Below, in pieces: positions 38,568-48,072 of a stretch of 64,000 nucleotides of DNA. How positions within the stretch are numbered: the stretch's first letter is position 1; every line of letters begins with the position of its first letter. The stretch is from Streptomyces violaceusniger Tu 4113 (lineage in GTDB: Bacteria > Actinomycetota > Actinomycetes > Streptomycetales > Streptomycetaceae). Location of the stretch: positions 1 through 64,000 of the forward strand of contig NC_015957.1 in the NCBI RefSeq assembly GCF_000147815.2, written 5' to 3'. The notes beneath the pieces are model-generated. The model did not search any database. It worked only from the letters and a program-made list of their open reading frames with translations, and was not told the DNA's origin. The position numbers and the translations under genes are program-made.

Positions 38568-39587
38568 GTGACGAATCCGGAAGCGCAGCAGCAGGCACGG
38601 CAGTCGGTGTCGGACGCGGAGCCCCAGGCGGAGTCGCACGACCTGTCCGGGGAGACGCGATCCGGGGAGACATGGCCCGGGGAGACGCGGTCCCAGGGGC
38701 CCTGGTCCGAGGAATCCCGGTCCGAAGATGCCGGGTCCGGGGACGCGGGGTCGCCCGGGGACGCCGCGTCCGGGGATGCCGCGGACGCCGAGGATGCCCG
38801 TGCCCAGGAGGAGGCTCAGGCCGCCGAGCGTCTGGAACGGGCGGTGCGCGCGGCCGAGCAGGCGCTGATCGAGTTCGAGATCGCGGTGGAGACCTTCCGG
38901 GTGGAGGTGGAGAACTTCTCCCGGCTGCACCACCAGCGGCTCGGCCCGATGTACTCGCGCCTCGACGAGCTGGACGCGCTGATCGCCGAGGCGGTCGCGG
39001 CGCGCACCGGCGATCCGGAGGACATCCGCAAGGCCCATGAGGCGCGGGGGCTGGTGCAGCCGATGCCGGGCGTGGAGGAGCTGTTCCACGGCTGGATCGA
39101 CTCCGAGGGGCTCTCACCGGAGGCGGCCGCGATGCTCACCGAGCGGCCCGTACAGCCGCCGCCGCGGGTGCGGCCGAGCGAGGAGGCCCGGCGGATCTAC
39201 CGGGAGCTGGCCCGTAAGGCTCATCCGGATCTGGCCGAGGAGGAGGCCGAGCGGGAGCGGCGCGGTGCCTTCATCGTGCGGGTCAACGCGGCGTACGCGG
39301 CCGGGGACGAGGAGGCGCTGCGGGCGCTGGCCGCGGAGTGGGAGGCCGGTCCGCCGCCGCCGGAGCGGCGGGCGAGCCGGAGCGAGGAGCTGTATGCCCG
39401 GCTGGAGTGGCTGGCCGAGCGCAAGGAAATGCTGGCCGCGGTCGCCGCGGAGCTGGAGTCGAGCGCGATCGGCGCGATGATCAAGATGGCGCCGGAGGAC
39501 CCCGACCGGCTGCTGGACGAGATCGCCGAGCAACTGCTGGCCCAGGCCGCGGAGAAGGAGACCCGGCTCGCGGAGCTGGTGCGGTAG
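38568..39587 (+). CDS. J-domain (DnaJ-like) protein
   Basis: The 339-residue protein has an acidic, repeat-rich N terminus (about 1-85, with repeated SGET/PGET units). A coiled-coil segment (about 88-160) contains RVEVENFSRLHHQRLGP. A J-like domain lies near 205-245, with IYRELARKAHPDLAEEE and the diagnostic HPD, followed by VRVNAAYAAG. A final helical region closes it. J proteins stimulate DnaK ATPase; the partner is inferred. The start is GTG 38568. The DNA for the first 80 residues has imperfect tandem CCGGGGAGAC repeats. Confidence 0.82.
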   Translation: MTNPEAQQQARQSVSDAEPQAESHDLSGETRSGETWPGETRSQGPWSEESRSEDAGSGDAGSPGDAASGDAADAEDARAQEEAQAAERLERAVRAAEQALIEFEIAVETFRVEVENFSRLHHQRLGPMYSRLDELDALIAEAVAARTGDPEDIRKAHEARGLVQPMPGVEELFHGWIDSEGLSPEAAAMLTERPVQPPPRVRPSEEARRIYRELARKAHPDLAEEEAERERRGAFIVRVNAAYAAGDEEALRALAAEWEAGPPPPERRASRSEELYARLEWLAERKEMLAAVAAELESSAIGAMIKMAPEDPDRLLDEIAEQLLAQAAEKETRLAELVR

Positions 39588-39630
39588 TAGGTTTGCCGCA
39601 GCTACAGATGTCATGTGAGAGGTGTGTCTG

Positions 39631-39984
39631 ATGCATTTTGCCCAGCTTCCCCAGATGGAGGCGGCGGCGGTACCGGCCGATGGCCTTCTGCTGGATGTCC
39701 GGGAGGCCGACGAGTGGACGGCCGGGCATGTCGAGGGCGCGCTGCACATTCCGATGGGCCAGGTCGTGGCGCGGTTCGATGAGCTGACGGCGGCGGTCGG
39801 CGAGGGGCAGCGGGTGCATGTGATGTGCCGGGTCGGCGGCCGCTCCGCGCAGGTGACGCAGTATCTGGTCGCGCAGGGCCTGGACGCGGTGAACGTGGAC
39901 GGCGGGATGCTGGCCTGGGACGCGGCGGGCCGCCCGATGGTGAGCGGCCCCGACGGCACCGCCGAAGGGGCCTTTGTGCTCTAG
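39631..39984 (+). CDS. Single-domain rhodanese-like protein
   Basis: The 117-residue protein has the rhodanese fold: LLLDVREADEWTAGHVEGA, HIPMGQVVAR, and the active loop CRVGGRS with Cys66. The loop has the 6-residue size of sulfur transferases. GAGAGG lies 8 bp before ATG 39631, which decides it over the in-frame GTG at 39622. Sulfur or persulfide transfer in the cytoplasm is likely; the acceptor is unknown. Confidence 0.92.
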   Translation: MHFAQLPQMEAAAVPADGLLLDVREADEWTAGHVEGALHIPMGQVVARFDELTAAVGEGQRVHVMCRVGGRSAQVTQYLVAQGLDAVNVDGGMLAWDAAGRPMVSGPDGTAEGAFVL

Positions 39985-40015
39985 GAGTTTCCCTATGATC
40001 GGCGGGACTCGCCGG

Positions 40016-41164
40016 TCAGCCGAGGGGGTGGGCGGCGAGGAGTTCGCCCAGTGCCTCCTCATGGGCGGCGGCGGATCCCAGCGAGAGCTCCAACTGCTTG
40101 CCCCATGCGTGGTAGCGGTGCAGGGGGTAGTCGGTGACCGCGCCGAAGCCGCCGTGCAGATGCTGTGCGGTCTGCACGACGCGGCGCACGCCCTCGGCGG
40201 CCCAGATCTTGGCGACGGCGACATCCCCCGCGATGGGCAGCGCCCCGCTCGCCGTCGGCCGTTCCTCGTCCAGGGACAGCCGCCAGGCCGCCTGCCACAG
40301 CGTGGCCTCCATGGCCCGCAGATCGATATAGCGGTCGGCGGTCTGCACGGCGACCGCCTGGAAGCTGGCGAGCGGAAAGCCGAACTGCTCGCGCTCGCTC
40401 ACATAGGAGCTGGTGAGGTCCAGCACTGCCGAGCCCAGGCCCAGCGCGAGCGCACAGGTGCCGGTGGTGAGGAGATCGCGCAGCCATTCCCAGGCGCCGT
40501 CCGAGGCCAGCACCTCGCGGTCGGCGAGCCGCACTCCGTCCAGCCGGATCTCGGCCTGCCGCTCACCGCTGGTGGAGATCTGCTCATCGAGGACGACGCC
40601 CTCATGGTCGCGGGGGACCAGGGCGAGGATCGTCCGGCCCTCCCCGGTGTGGGCCGGGATCAGCACCCGCTCGGCGCCATGGGCCCAGGGGACCGCGGTC
40701 TGGACACCGTCCAGCACCCAGCCGTCCCCGTTCCGCCGTGCCTGGACGGCGAGTTCGGCCGGGCCATGGCCGGTGCGGCCGCTGGAGGCCGTGGTGAGGA
40801 CCAGCTCACCGCTCGCGGCCCGGGGCAGTACGGCGGTGCGCAGCTCGGCCCCGCCGTACCGCTGCACGGCCAGCGCCGCGGCGCTGGACTCCAGCAGCGG
40901 CACCCGGGCCAGCACCCGGCCGCATTCCCGCAGCACCAGACAGAGGGCGAGCGGGTCGAGGCCCGAGCCCCCGTACTGGGGGTCGAGGCTCAGGCCGAGC
41001 AGATCGCTCTCGGCGAGCTTCCGCCACAGCGCGCGGTCGAAGTCCTCGGCGACGGCGCCGGCGGTCAGCGCGGGGCTGGGCACGCTGTCCGGTGTGACGG
41101 AGGAGAAGACGGCCTTCGCCGCTTCGACGGCCGCCTGCTGCTCCTCGGTGAAGGTGAAGTCCAC
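40016..41164 (-). CDS. Acyl-CoA dehydrogenase, possibly of steroid catabolism
   Basis: A FAD-dependent acyl-CoA dehydrogenase of 382 residues, beginning MDFTFTEEQQAAVEAAKAVF. It contains GLSLDPQYGGSGLDPLALC, VPWAHGAERVL and the C-terminal FAD-contact region TAQHLHGGFGAVTDYPLHRYH. The sequence suits the FadE branch that acts on steroid side-chain CoA esters, often as heteromers, but I cannot assign the catalytic Glu by eye. The strongest hint is a KstR-like palindrome 47-60 bp upstream of the start. It is not in the paa operon: paaE is 93 bp upstream in the same direction, with its own regulatory gap between. Confidence 0.88.
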   Translation of the reverse strand: MDFTFTEEQQAAVEAAKAVFSSVTPDSVPSPALTAGAVAEDFDRALWRKLAESDLLGLSLDPQYGGSGLDPLALCLVLRECGRVLARVPLLESSAAALAVQRYGGAELRTAVLPRAASGELVLTTASSGRTGHGPAELAVQARRNGDGWVLDGVQTAVPWAHGAERVLIPAHTGEGRTILALVPRDHEGVVLDEQISTSGERQAEIRLDGVRLADREVLASDGAWEWLRDLLTTGTCALALGLGSAVLDLTSSYVSEREQFGFPLASFQAVAVQTADRYIDLRAMEATLWQAAWRLSLDEERPTASGALPIAGDVAVAKIWAAEGVRRVVQTAQHLHGGFGAVTDYPLHRYHAWGKQLELSLGSAAAHEEALGELLAAHPLG

Positions 41165-41194
41165 TGTCCGTACCTCCCGCGCCGCGGCTTTATC

Positions 41195-41207
41195 TGACGG
41201 GCCGTCA
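41195..41207. promoter_or_regulatory. Palindrome TGACGGGCCGTCA
   Basis: TGACGG-G-CCGTCA is a perfect palindrome around one central base, within a looser TATCT/AGATA frame. It lies 31 bp upstream of the acyl-CoA dehydrogenase start. It has the look of a TetR-type operator. The regulator is unknown. Confidence 0.6.
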
Positions 41208-41210
41208 AGA

Positions 41211-41224
41211 TAGAACAGGTTCTA
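41211..41224. promoter_or_regulatory. KstR-like operator TAGAACAGGTTCTA
   Basis: TAGAAC-AG-GTTCTA has perfect arms and fits the KstR consensus TNNAACNNGTTNNA, known from mycobacterial cholesterol catabolism. It is 47-60 bp upstream of the acyl-CoA dehydrogenase. No kstR gene is in this window. Confidence 0.7.
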
Positions 41225-41257
41225 CAAGAAGGGAACGCCGGTGCCGCGCCCGGGATG

Positions 41258-42361
41258 TCAGCGGTCGAAGTCCAGCTCCACCCGCTCGCCCACCGGATGG
41301 GACTGACAGGCCAGCACATAGCCCGCCTCCACCTCGTCCGGCTCCAGCGCGAAGTTACGGTCCATCCGCACCTCGCCGGAGACCAGGAAGGCCCGGCAGG
41401 TCCCGCAGACCCCGCCCTTGCACGCATACGGCGCGTCGGCCCGGTTGCGCAGCACCGTCTCCAGCAGCGGCTCCCCTGCCTGGACCGGCCAGGTGCCCGA
41501 CCGGCCGTCCAGGGTCGCCGTGACCTGCGACGCCGTCCGGGCCGGATCCGGCCCGGGGGAGACGTCCTCGGCGGGGGCCGCCTCCACATGGAAGATCTCC
41601 TGATGGACCCGGCCGCGGGAGACCCCGAGGCCGCGCAGCGCCCGCTCGGCGGCGCGCACCAGACCATAGGGCCCGCACAGGAACCAGCCGTCCACCGAGG
41701 CGACCGGCAGCAGCGCCGGCAGCAGGGCGGTCAGCCGCTCCTCGTCGAGCCGCCCGGACACCAGCCCGGCCTGCTGCTCCTCCCGGGAGAGCGCGCACAC
41801 CAGCTGGAACCGGTCGGGCCAGCGGTCCTTGAGGTCGGCGACCTCCTCCAGGAACATCGTCGAGGCCGCGGTGCGGTCGCTGCGGATCAGACAGAAACGC
41901 GCCTCGGGCTGCCGGCTGAGCAGCGTGGCCGCGATGGACAGCACGGGGGTGATGCCGCTGCCGCCGACGACCGCCGCGAAATGGCCGGGCCGGGGCTCCA
42001 GGACGAAACGGCCGGCCGGGGCCATCACCTCCATGACCTCGCCGACCGCCAGCTCCTTGAGGGCATAGGCCGAGAACTCACCGCCCTCGACCAGCCGCAC
42101 CCCGATCCGCAGGAACTCAGGGCCCTCCGCGCCAGGGGCCGGGGTGCACAGCGAATACGTCCGGCGGATCTCCGCGCCGTCCGCGAACCGGCGCACCGCG
42201 ATGTGCTGACCCGCCGTGAAGCGGAACGTCTCCCGCAGCGCGGGCGGCACCAGGAGGGTGACCAGCACCGCGTCATCGGTGAGCCGGCCGACCGCCGCCA
42301 CCCGCAGCGGGTGGAACGCGCCGTGGCGGGGCGTGGCCCGCTTCACCGCCTCCGTGGCCAT
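41258..42361 (-). CDS. paaE: Phenylacetyl-CoA epoxidase reductase PaaE
   Basis: It supplies electrons from NAD(P)H to the PaaABC(D) epoxidase. The 367-residue protein has a ferredoxin-reductase half, with FAD motif RRTYSLCTP and NAD motif VVGGSGITPVLSI. A C-terminal plant-type 2Fe-2S domain reads ACKGGVCGTCRAF, with the fourth Cys in VLACQSHP. ATG 42361 overlaps the paaD stop by one base and has AAGGAG 5 bp upstream. It is the last gene of the leftward paaABCDE operon. Confidence 0.95.
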   Translation of the reverse strand: MATEAVKRATPRHGAFHPLRVAAVGRLTDDAVLVTLLVPPALRETFRFTAGQHIAVRRFADGAEIRRTYSLCTPAPGAEGPEFLRIGVRLVEGGEFSAYALKELAVGEVMEVMAPAGRFVLEPRPGHFAAVVGGSGITPVLSIAATLLSRQPEARFCLIRSDRTAASTMFLEEVADLKDRWPDRFQLVCALSREEQQAGLVSGRLDEERLTALLPALLPVASVDGWFLCGPYGLVRAAERALRGLGVSRGRVHQEIFHVEAAPAEDVSPGPDPARTASQVTATLDGRSGTWPVQAGEPLLETVLRNRADAPYACKGGVCGTCRAFLVSGEVRMDRNFALEPDEVEAGYVLACQSHPVGERVELDFDR

Positions 42362-42900
42362 CACAACTCCTTGAAGTGGTCGAACGGTTCACCGCAGGCC
42401 GTGCAGCGGCGCAGCGCCTTGCAGGCGGTGGAGGAGAAGCGGCTCAGCAGCTCGGTCTCGGTCGAGCCGCACTGCGGGCAGCGCACCGCCAGGGCCACCG
42501 GCACCGGGCCGTCCGCCGCCGCACGGCGCGGCGCGGGCGGCGCTATGCCGGACTCCGCCAGCTTGCGGCGGCCCTCGGCGCTGATCGCGTCCGTCGTCCA
42601 GGGCGGGGAGAGGACCGTGCGCACGGCGACCTCGGGGACGCCGTGGTCATGGAGCAGCCGCTCGATATCGGTGGCCATCGACTCCAGCGCCGGGCAGCCG
42701 GTGTAGGTGGGCGTCAGCTCGACCTCGACCCGGCCCGGCCCCAGCAGCCGCAGCCCGCGCATCACGCCCAGCTCGGCCAGGGACACCATCGGCAGCTCGG
42801 GGTCCGGCACGGATCCGGCCAGCCGCAGCAGCTCCTCCTCCAGCGGGGTTGTGCCGGACGCGGGGGGCGTGGGTGCCGCGGAGGGTGTGGGCGTCACCAT
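42361..42900 (-). CDS. paaD: Phenylacetate-CoA oxygenase assembly protein PaaD
   Basis: The 179-residue protein has a DUF59/MIP18-like domain (about 20-110, GSVPDPELPMVSLAELGV, TPTYTGCPALE). A C-terminal four-cysteine site reads CPQCGS and CKALRRCTACGEPFD. PaaD is needed for maturation of the epoxidase iron centre (family knowledge). ATG 42900 overlaps the paaC stop by 7 bp; GTG 42897 is the alternative. Confidence 0.94.
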   Translation of the reverse strand: MVTPTPSAAPTPPASGTTPLEEELLRLAGSVPDPELPMVSLAELGVMRGLRLLGPGRVEVELTPTYTGCPALESMATDIERLLHDHGVPEVAVRTVLSPPWTTDAISAEGRRKLAESGIAPPAPRRAAADGPVPVALAVRCPQCGSTETELLSRFSSTACKALRRCTACGEPFDHFKEL

Positions 42901-43595
42901 GTCGCCCCCGGGTGGCTGCGGTGCAGATGCTGCATCTCGGCGAGCATCCTGCCGAACGGCTCGGTGTGCAGGCCCTGGCGCCCCGCCCCGGCCGCCCAGC
43001 CGCCGCGCCGCGGCCCCTCGGGCACCGCCAGGGTGGCGCGCTCCAGGACCGAGCTGATCCGGGTCAGCCAGGCGTCGTGCAGCGTGTGCCACTCCACGTC
43101 GCACCCCTCGATCGGCTCGAAGAGCTCACCGGTGAACCGCCAGAGCGCGTCCAGCCCCCGCCGCATCCGCTCATGGCTCTCCTCCGTGCCGTCGCCGAGC
43201 CGCAGGGTCCACTGCTCGGCGTGGTCGCGGTGGTAGGCCACCTCCTTGACCGCCTTGGCGGCGAGCGGGGCGAAGGGGCCGGTGCCGCGCGCAAGCCGCT
43301 CGTACAACAGCTCCTGGTAGGTGGAGAAGTAGAGCTGGCGGGCGATGGTCTGGGCGAAGTCACCGTTGGGCTGCTCGACGAGCTGCACGTTCCGGAACGC
43401 CCGCTCCTCGCGGAGATAGGCCAGCTCGTCCTCGTCGCCGGCGAGGGAGAGCAGCACCCGGGCCTGACCGAGCAGGTCGAGGGCGATATTGGCGAGCGCG
43501 ACCTCCTCTTCCAGCACGGGGGCGTGCCCGGCCCACTCCCCCAGCCGGTGGGAGAGCACCAGCGCGTCGTCGCCCAGGGCGAGGGCCGCGGTCAT
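42894..43595 (-). CDS. paaC: Phenylacetyl-CoA epoxidase structural subunit PaaC
   Basis: The 233-residue ferritin-like subunit has no complete diiron site and scaffolds PaaA. Typical segments are HRLGEWAGHAPVLEEEVALANIALD, YHRDHAEQW and CDVEWHTLHDAWL. ATG 43595 overlaps paaB by 4 bp. The longer in-frame reading crosses paaB and is rejected. Confidence 0.95.
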   Translation of the reverse strand: MTAALALGDDALVLSHRLGEWAGHAPVLEEEVALANIALDLLGQARVLLSLAGDEDELAYLREERAFRNVQLVEQPNGDFAQTIARQLYFSTYQELLYERLARGTGPFAPLAAKAVKEVAYHRDHAEQWTLRLGDGTEESHERMRRGLDALWRFTGELFEPIEGCDVEWHTLHDAWLTRISSVLERATLAVPEGPRRGGWAAGAGRQGLHTEPFGRMLAEMQHLHRSHPGATW

Positions 43596-43884
43596 AGATG
43601 CCGCACCCCCTCCGGGATCGCGTAGAAGGTGGGGTGACGGTAGGGCTTGTCGGCGGACGGCTCGAAGAACGGATCCCGCTCGTCCGGCGAGGAGGCGGTG
43701 ATCTGGGCGGACGGCACCACCCAGATCGAGACGCCCTCCGAGCGCCGGGTGTACAGATCCCGTGCGTTCCGCAAAGCCATCTCCGCGTCGGGGGCGTGGA
43801 GGGATCCGGCGTGGGTGTGCGACAGTCCGCGCCTGCTGCGGACGAACACCTCCCACAGCGGCCACTCGGCGCTCGGGCTGCCGC

Positions 43885-43888
<4 letters not shown>
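43592..43888 (-). CDS. paaB: Phenylacetyl-CoA epoxidase subunit PaaB
   Basis: A 98-residue protein, [45 protein letters not shown], ending [16 protein letters not shown]: the standard small PaaB. It is required for complex assembly and activity. It overlaps both paaA and paaC by 4 bp, so the operon is translationally coupled. Confidence 0.96.
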
Positions 43889-44835
<947 letters not shown>

Positions 44836-44882
44836 GCGAAGCCCCTCCGCCCATCCGTCTCCGCCGACCGGCCAGCCGACCG

Positions 44883-44896
44883 ACCGATCGTTCGGT
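44883..44896. promoter_or_regulatory. PaaR-like operator upstream of paaA (site A)
   Basis: ACCGATCGTTCGGT fits ACCG-NN-CG-NN-CGGT, the core of the Corynebacterium PaaR site as I recall it. Its complement is identical over 14 bp to site B at 49857. A perfect DnaA-box 9-mer, TGTGGATAA, lies 36 bp to the right (44932). Confidence 0.8.
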
Positions 44897-45058
44897 TCAA
44901 TGGTGTGCTGAGGAACGTAGGGTGTCAACCCTGTGGATAACGCTGAGGACGCTGTGCCGAGTGGTTCCGCATGGGTACGGTGCCGGGGGCGTGGGGCCAC
45001 GGGGTGCGCGGCCGACCGGCGTGCGAGAGGACCTGGACCATCGGGAGCGGGGCGGGGT

Positions 45059-45826
45059 ATGGCGGGGCGGGGTATGGCCGGGACGGAGCCGGAACCAACG
45101 GAACCGGAACCGGCGGAACCAGAGCCGACGGAACCGGAGCCGGCGGAACCAGAGCCGGCGGAGCCGGAGCCGGACGACGACGCGGCGGAACCGCTCACCG
45201 CGCTCTCCCTGCCCGCACAGCTCATCATCGCGGTGGGCATCGCGGTCGCCGCCGTCGCCGCCGCGATCCATCTCTCGGCGGCCTTTCTGGCCGTCTCACC
45301 GCCCAACACCCTCACCAAGCGGCACGGCGCGGCGATCGACGACTACATCTATCCGGAGTTCGAACGGGTCTGGAAGCTCTTCGCCCCCAACCCGCTCCAG
45401 CAGAACATCGCCGTCCAGGCCCGCGCCGAGATCCGCACCCGCGAGGGCGGCACCGCGACCACCGGTTGGCGCGACCTCTCGGCCCAGGACGGGGCGGCCA
45501 TCCGCCACAACCCGCTGCCCAGCCACACCCAGCAGAACGAGCTGCGCCGCGCCTGGGAGTTCTACGTCGGCTCGCATGACGCGCAGGAGCGGCCGCAGGG
45601 CATGCGCGGCAGCCTCTCCGAGCAGTACATCCGCCGGATCGTGATGCTCCGCTTCGGCCGCGAGGAGGACGGCGGCACCGTGGGGCGAATACAGGTGCGC
45701 TCCGCGACCACTCCGGTGGCCCCGCCGTCCTGGAGCGACGAGAAGATCGACACCAAGACGATCTACCGGACGCTGCCGTGGTGGACGGTGACCACCGATG
45801 ACATCCCGGAGGCGAAGAGCCGGTGA
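45059..45826 (+). CDS. DUF5819 family protein
   Basis: A Glu-Pro repeat (six EPEPX units) precedes one membrane helix (about residues 47-68 of the 255-residue product). An extracytoplasmic DUF5819 domain follows, with [61 protein letters not shown] and [10 protein letters not shown]. Function is unknown; the family pairs with HTTM proteins. The start is uncertain: ATG 45059 is chosen, ATG 45074 is possible, and GTG 44933 lies inside a DnaA box with no ribosome site. The stop overlaps the next start by 4 bp. Confidence 0.8.
   Translation: MAGRGMAGTEPEPTEPEPAEPEPTEPEPAEPEPAEPEPDDDAAEPLTALSLPAQLIIAVGIAVAAVAAAIHLSAAFLAVSPPNTLTKRHGAAIDDYIYPEFERVWKLFAPNPLQQNIAVQARAEIRTREGGTATTGWRDLSAQDGAAIRHNPLPSHTQQNELRRAWEFYVGSHDAQERPQGMRGSLSEQYIRRIVMLRFGREEDGGTVGRIQVRSATTPVAPPSWSDEKIDTKTIYRTLPWWTVTTDDIPEAKSR
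45086..45175 (+). repeat. Six 15-bp tandem units encoding EPEPX
   Basis: The units differ at a few third positions and encode [25 protein letters not shown] and EPEPD, a stiff acidic spacer on the cytoplasmic side of the DUF5819 protein. Confidence 0.9.
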
Positions 45827-47070
45827 CCCCCTCCGCCCGCTTCCAGACCGCCGTGGCGCATGGCTACGCCCGTGTCACCGGATCCGCGCTCGGCGCGCGG
45901 CAGAGCGCCGTCGTGCGCATCGGCTTCTCCTTCACCTGGCTCCTCTTCCTGGTGCGCGAATGGCCTCACCGCCGGGAGCTGTACGGGCCGGACGGCCCGT
46001 GGAACTGGGACATGGCCGCGCGGCTGATCGATGGCAACCGCGCCTTCAGCGCGCTCATGTGGTCCGACGGCGGGGTATGGTTCGAGGTCGTCTACGCCCT
46101 CGCCCTCGTCTCCAGCGCGCTGCTGCTGGTGGGCTGGCGCACCCGCACCATGTCCGTGCTGTTCATGATCGGGGTGCTGTCGCTGCAGAACCGCTCCATC
46201 TTCGTGGGGGACGGCGGCGACAATCTCATCCATCTGATGTCGATGTACCTGGTGCTGACCCGGTGCGGTCAGATGTGGTCGCTGGACGCGCGCCGGGCGG
46301 CCCGGCAGGCGGACCGCGAGGGGCCGCCGCGCGACACCACCGGAATCGTGCTGTGGGCCCTCACCGGGACCGCCCTGCTCTGGGTGCAGCTGTTCACCGA
46401 CGCCCGGCTCTCCCTGATCTCCGACGGCCCGCTGCCCGGGCTGGGCTGGGCCACCGTCCTGTGGGGGCTGTGGATCGTCCAGGCCGGCTGGTGGCTCGTC
46501 AAGCGTTACGCACCGGGGGAGCCGCGAACCGTTCTGGACGCGCTCGCCAATGTGGCGCACAACGGCGCCCTGGTGGTGATCATGGCCGAGGTGTGTCTGC
46601 TGTACGCCACGGCCGGCTGGTACAAGATCCAGGGCTCGCGCTGGCAGGACGGTACCGCCCTCTACTACCCGCTGCATCTGGACTACTTCTCGCCCTGGCC
46701 GGGGCTGACCGACGTCATGGCGTCCAGCGGCACCCTGGTGATGGTGCTGACCTACGGCACGGTCATCGTCCAGGTGGCCTTCCCGTTCACCCTGCTCAAC
46801 CGGCGGGCCAAGAACGTGATGCTCGTCCTGCTGATGCTGGAGCACCTCGGCATCGCCGTGATGCTGGGGCTGCCCTTCTTCTCGCTCGCCGTGATCGCGG
46901 CGGACTCGGTCTTCCTGCCGACGAACTTCCTGTGCTGGGCCGCGGCGCGGCTGGGCCGGGCCCGGGACCGGCTGACGGCGCCCGCGGTGTGGCTGCCGGG
47001 GCAGCGGGTGCGGGAGAGCGACGGGGAAACCGTGGACGGCACCCTCGTACGCTGGGGGAATGATCGATGA
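45823..47070 (+). CDS. HTTM domain membrane protein
   Basis: The 415-residue protein starts at GTG 45823, overlapping DUF5819. It has about eight membrane helices with the HTTM pattern: VVRIGFSFTWLLFLVREWPH, SIFVGDGGDNLIHLMSMYL and WYKIQGSRWQDGTALYYPLH. HTTM is the membrane domain shared with vitamin K-dependent gamma-carboxylase; bacterial members are mostly uncharacterised. The WQDGTALYY motif is typical. Paired with DUF5819, it probably forms a membrane complex (inference). It overlaps the methyltransferase gene by 11 bp. Confidence 0.88.
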   Translation: MTPSARFQTAVAHGYARVTGSALGARQSAVVRIGFSFTWLLFLVREWPHRRELYGPDGPWNWDMAARLIDGNRAFSALMWSDGGVWFEVVYALALVSSALLLVGWRTRTMSVLFMIGVLSLQNRSIFVGDGGDNLIHLMSMYLVLTRCGQMWSLDARRAARQADREGPPRDTTGIVLWALTGTALLWVQLFTDARLSLISDGPLPGLGWATVLWGLWIVQAGWWLVKRYAPGEPRTVLDALANVAHNGALVVIMAEVCLLYATAGWYKIQGSRWQDGTALYYPLHLDYFSPWPGLTDVMASSGTLVMVLTYGTVIVQVAFPFTLLNRRAKNVMLVLLMLEHLGIAVMLGLPFFSLAVIAADSVFLPTNFLCWAAARLGRARDRLTAPAVWLPGQRVRESDGETVDGTLVRWGNDR

Positions 47071-47821
47071 CGAGGCCGCGCAGGCCGTACGGCACTGGCG
47101 CGCGACGGCCCCCGAGACCGTCCTGCTCGACGGCTTCCACGCGCTGAAGCACGCGCTGCGGTTCGGCGCGGAGGTGCGCGCCGCGGTCACCAGCGACAAG
47201 GCGGCCGCCGTGGAACTCGCCGCGGACCTGGCCGACGATCTCACCGAGACGATCGCGGATCTCCTGGTGGAGGTGGAGGCCGGGACCCTGCGCGATCTGG
47301 TGCCCAGGGTGCACCCCACGAGGGTCGCCGCGCTGGCGGTACGGCGCGGCCGTCAGGGGAATCTGGACGAGCTGTCCAAGCGGCCCCGGGCGGCCCCGGT
47401 GGTCGTCCTGGACAACCCCCGCAACCTGGGGAACGTCGGGGCCGTCGTCCGGCTCGCCGCCGGTTTCGGGGCCACCGGCGTGGTCACCACCGGCGATATC
47501 GATCCCTGGCATCCGAACGCCGTGCGGTCCGGCGCCGGGCTTCACTTCGCCACCGCGGTCGAGCGGCTGCCGGGCGACGCCCTTCCGGAGGGGCCGCTGT
47601 ATGTGCTGGACGCGGAGGGGGAGGACATCCGGTCCGTGACCATCCCCGATGACGCGCTGCTCGCCTTCGGCTCCGAGCGGCACGGGATCTCGCCGGAGCT
47701 GCGGAAGCGGGCCACGAGACTGGTGGCCCTCCCCATGCGGCCACAGGTCTCCAGCTACAACCTGGCCACCAGCGTGGCCATGGCCCTCTTCCACTGGGGC
47801 GGCCCCGCGCACCCCGCCTAA
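47060..47821 (+). CDS. TrmH (SpoU) family RNA methyltransferase
   Basis: A SPOUT-fold 2'-O-ribose methyltransferase of 253 residues. An N-terminal substrate domain is followed by the knot motifs NPRNLGNVGAVVRLA (motif 1), LLAFGSERHGIS (motif 2) and LPMRPQVSSYNLATSVAMAL (motif 3). The target (tRNA or rRNA) cannot be told from sequence. It overlaps the HTTM gene by 11 bp, so it is co-translated with two membrane proteins, an unexpected partner set. Confidence 0.9.
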   Translation: MIDDEAAQAVRHWRATAPETVLLDGFHALKHALRFGAEVRAAVTSDKAAAVELAADLADDLTETIADLLVEVEAGTLRDLVPRVHPTRVAALAVRRGRQGNLDELSKRPRAAPVVVLDNPRNLGNVGAVVRLAAGFGATGVVTTGDIDPWHPNAVRSGAGLHFATAVERLPGDALPEGPLYVLDAEGEDIRSVTIPDDALLAFGSERHGISPELRKRATRLVALPMRPQVSSYNLATSVAMALFHWGGPAHPA

Positions 47822-47998
47822 GCGCTCCGCTGGAAGGGCCCTGACATGACGTCGACCGTCTGCGGCGCCGTCGTGGCCGGTCGCCCACGCGGCGGAGCCG
47901 CACATCGACACAGCCGCGGCGGAGCCGCACGTCGACACAGCCCCGCACCCCTTCGGGGCGCCTCCGAACCGCAGCCGACTTCCGCCGATCCGCTGAGG
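47822..47998. repeat. Dispersed intergenic repeat, copy 1
   Basis: It begins at AGCGCTCCGCTGGAAG right after the TrmH stop, and includes CTGCGGCGCCGTCGTGGCCG, GGCGGAGCCGCACATCGACA and GAACCGCAGCCGACTTCCGC. It matches copy 2 at 52041 over its whole length, except for an extra internal duplication of about 27 bp. The CCGCAGCCGACTTCC type of sequence is a common dispersed Streptomyces element, as I recall. Confidence 0.85.
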
Positions 47999-48072
47999 CC
48001 CGACCCGCCCGAGATGGTGTCGAGGCGGGGCGGCGCGGAGACCGGCCCCGCGCGCCCCGCCCACTGGGCCCG

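Noticed and set aside
44933..45058. GTG 44933 as the DUF5819 start
   Set aside because: It lies within a DnaA-box-like 9-mer without a ribosome site and adds an Arg/Gly-rich segment that does not look like protein; ATG 45059 or 45074 is more likely.
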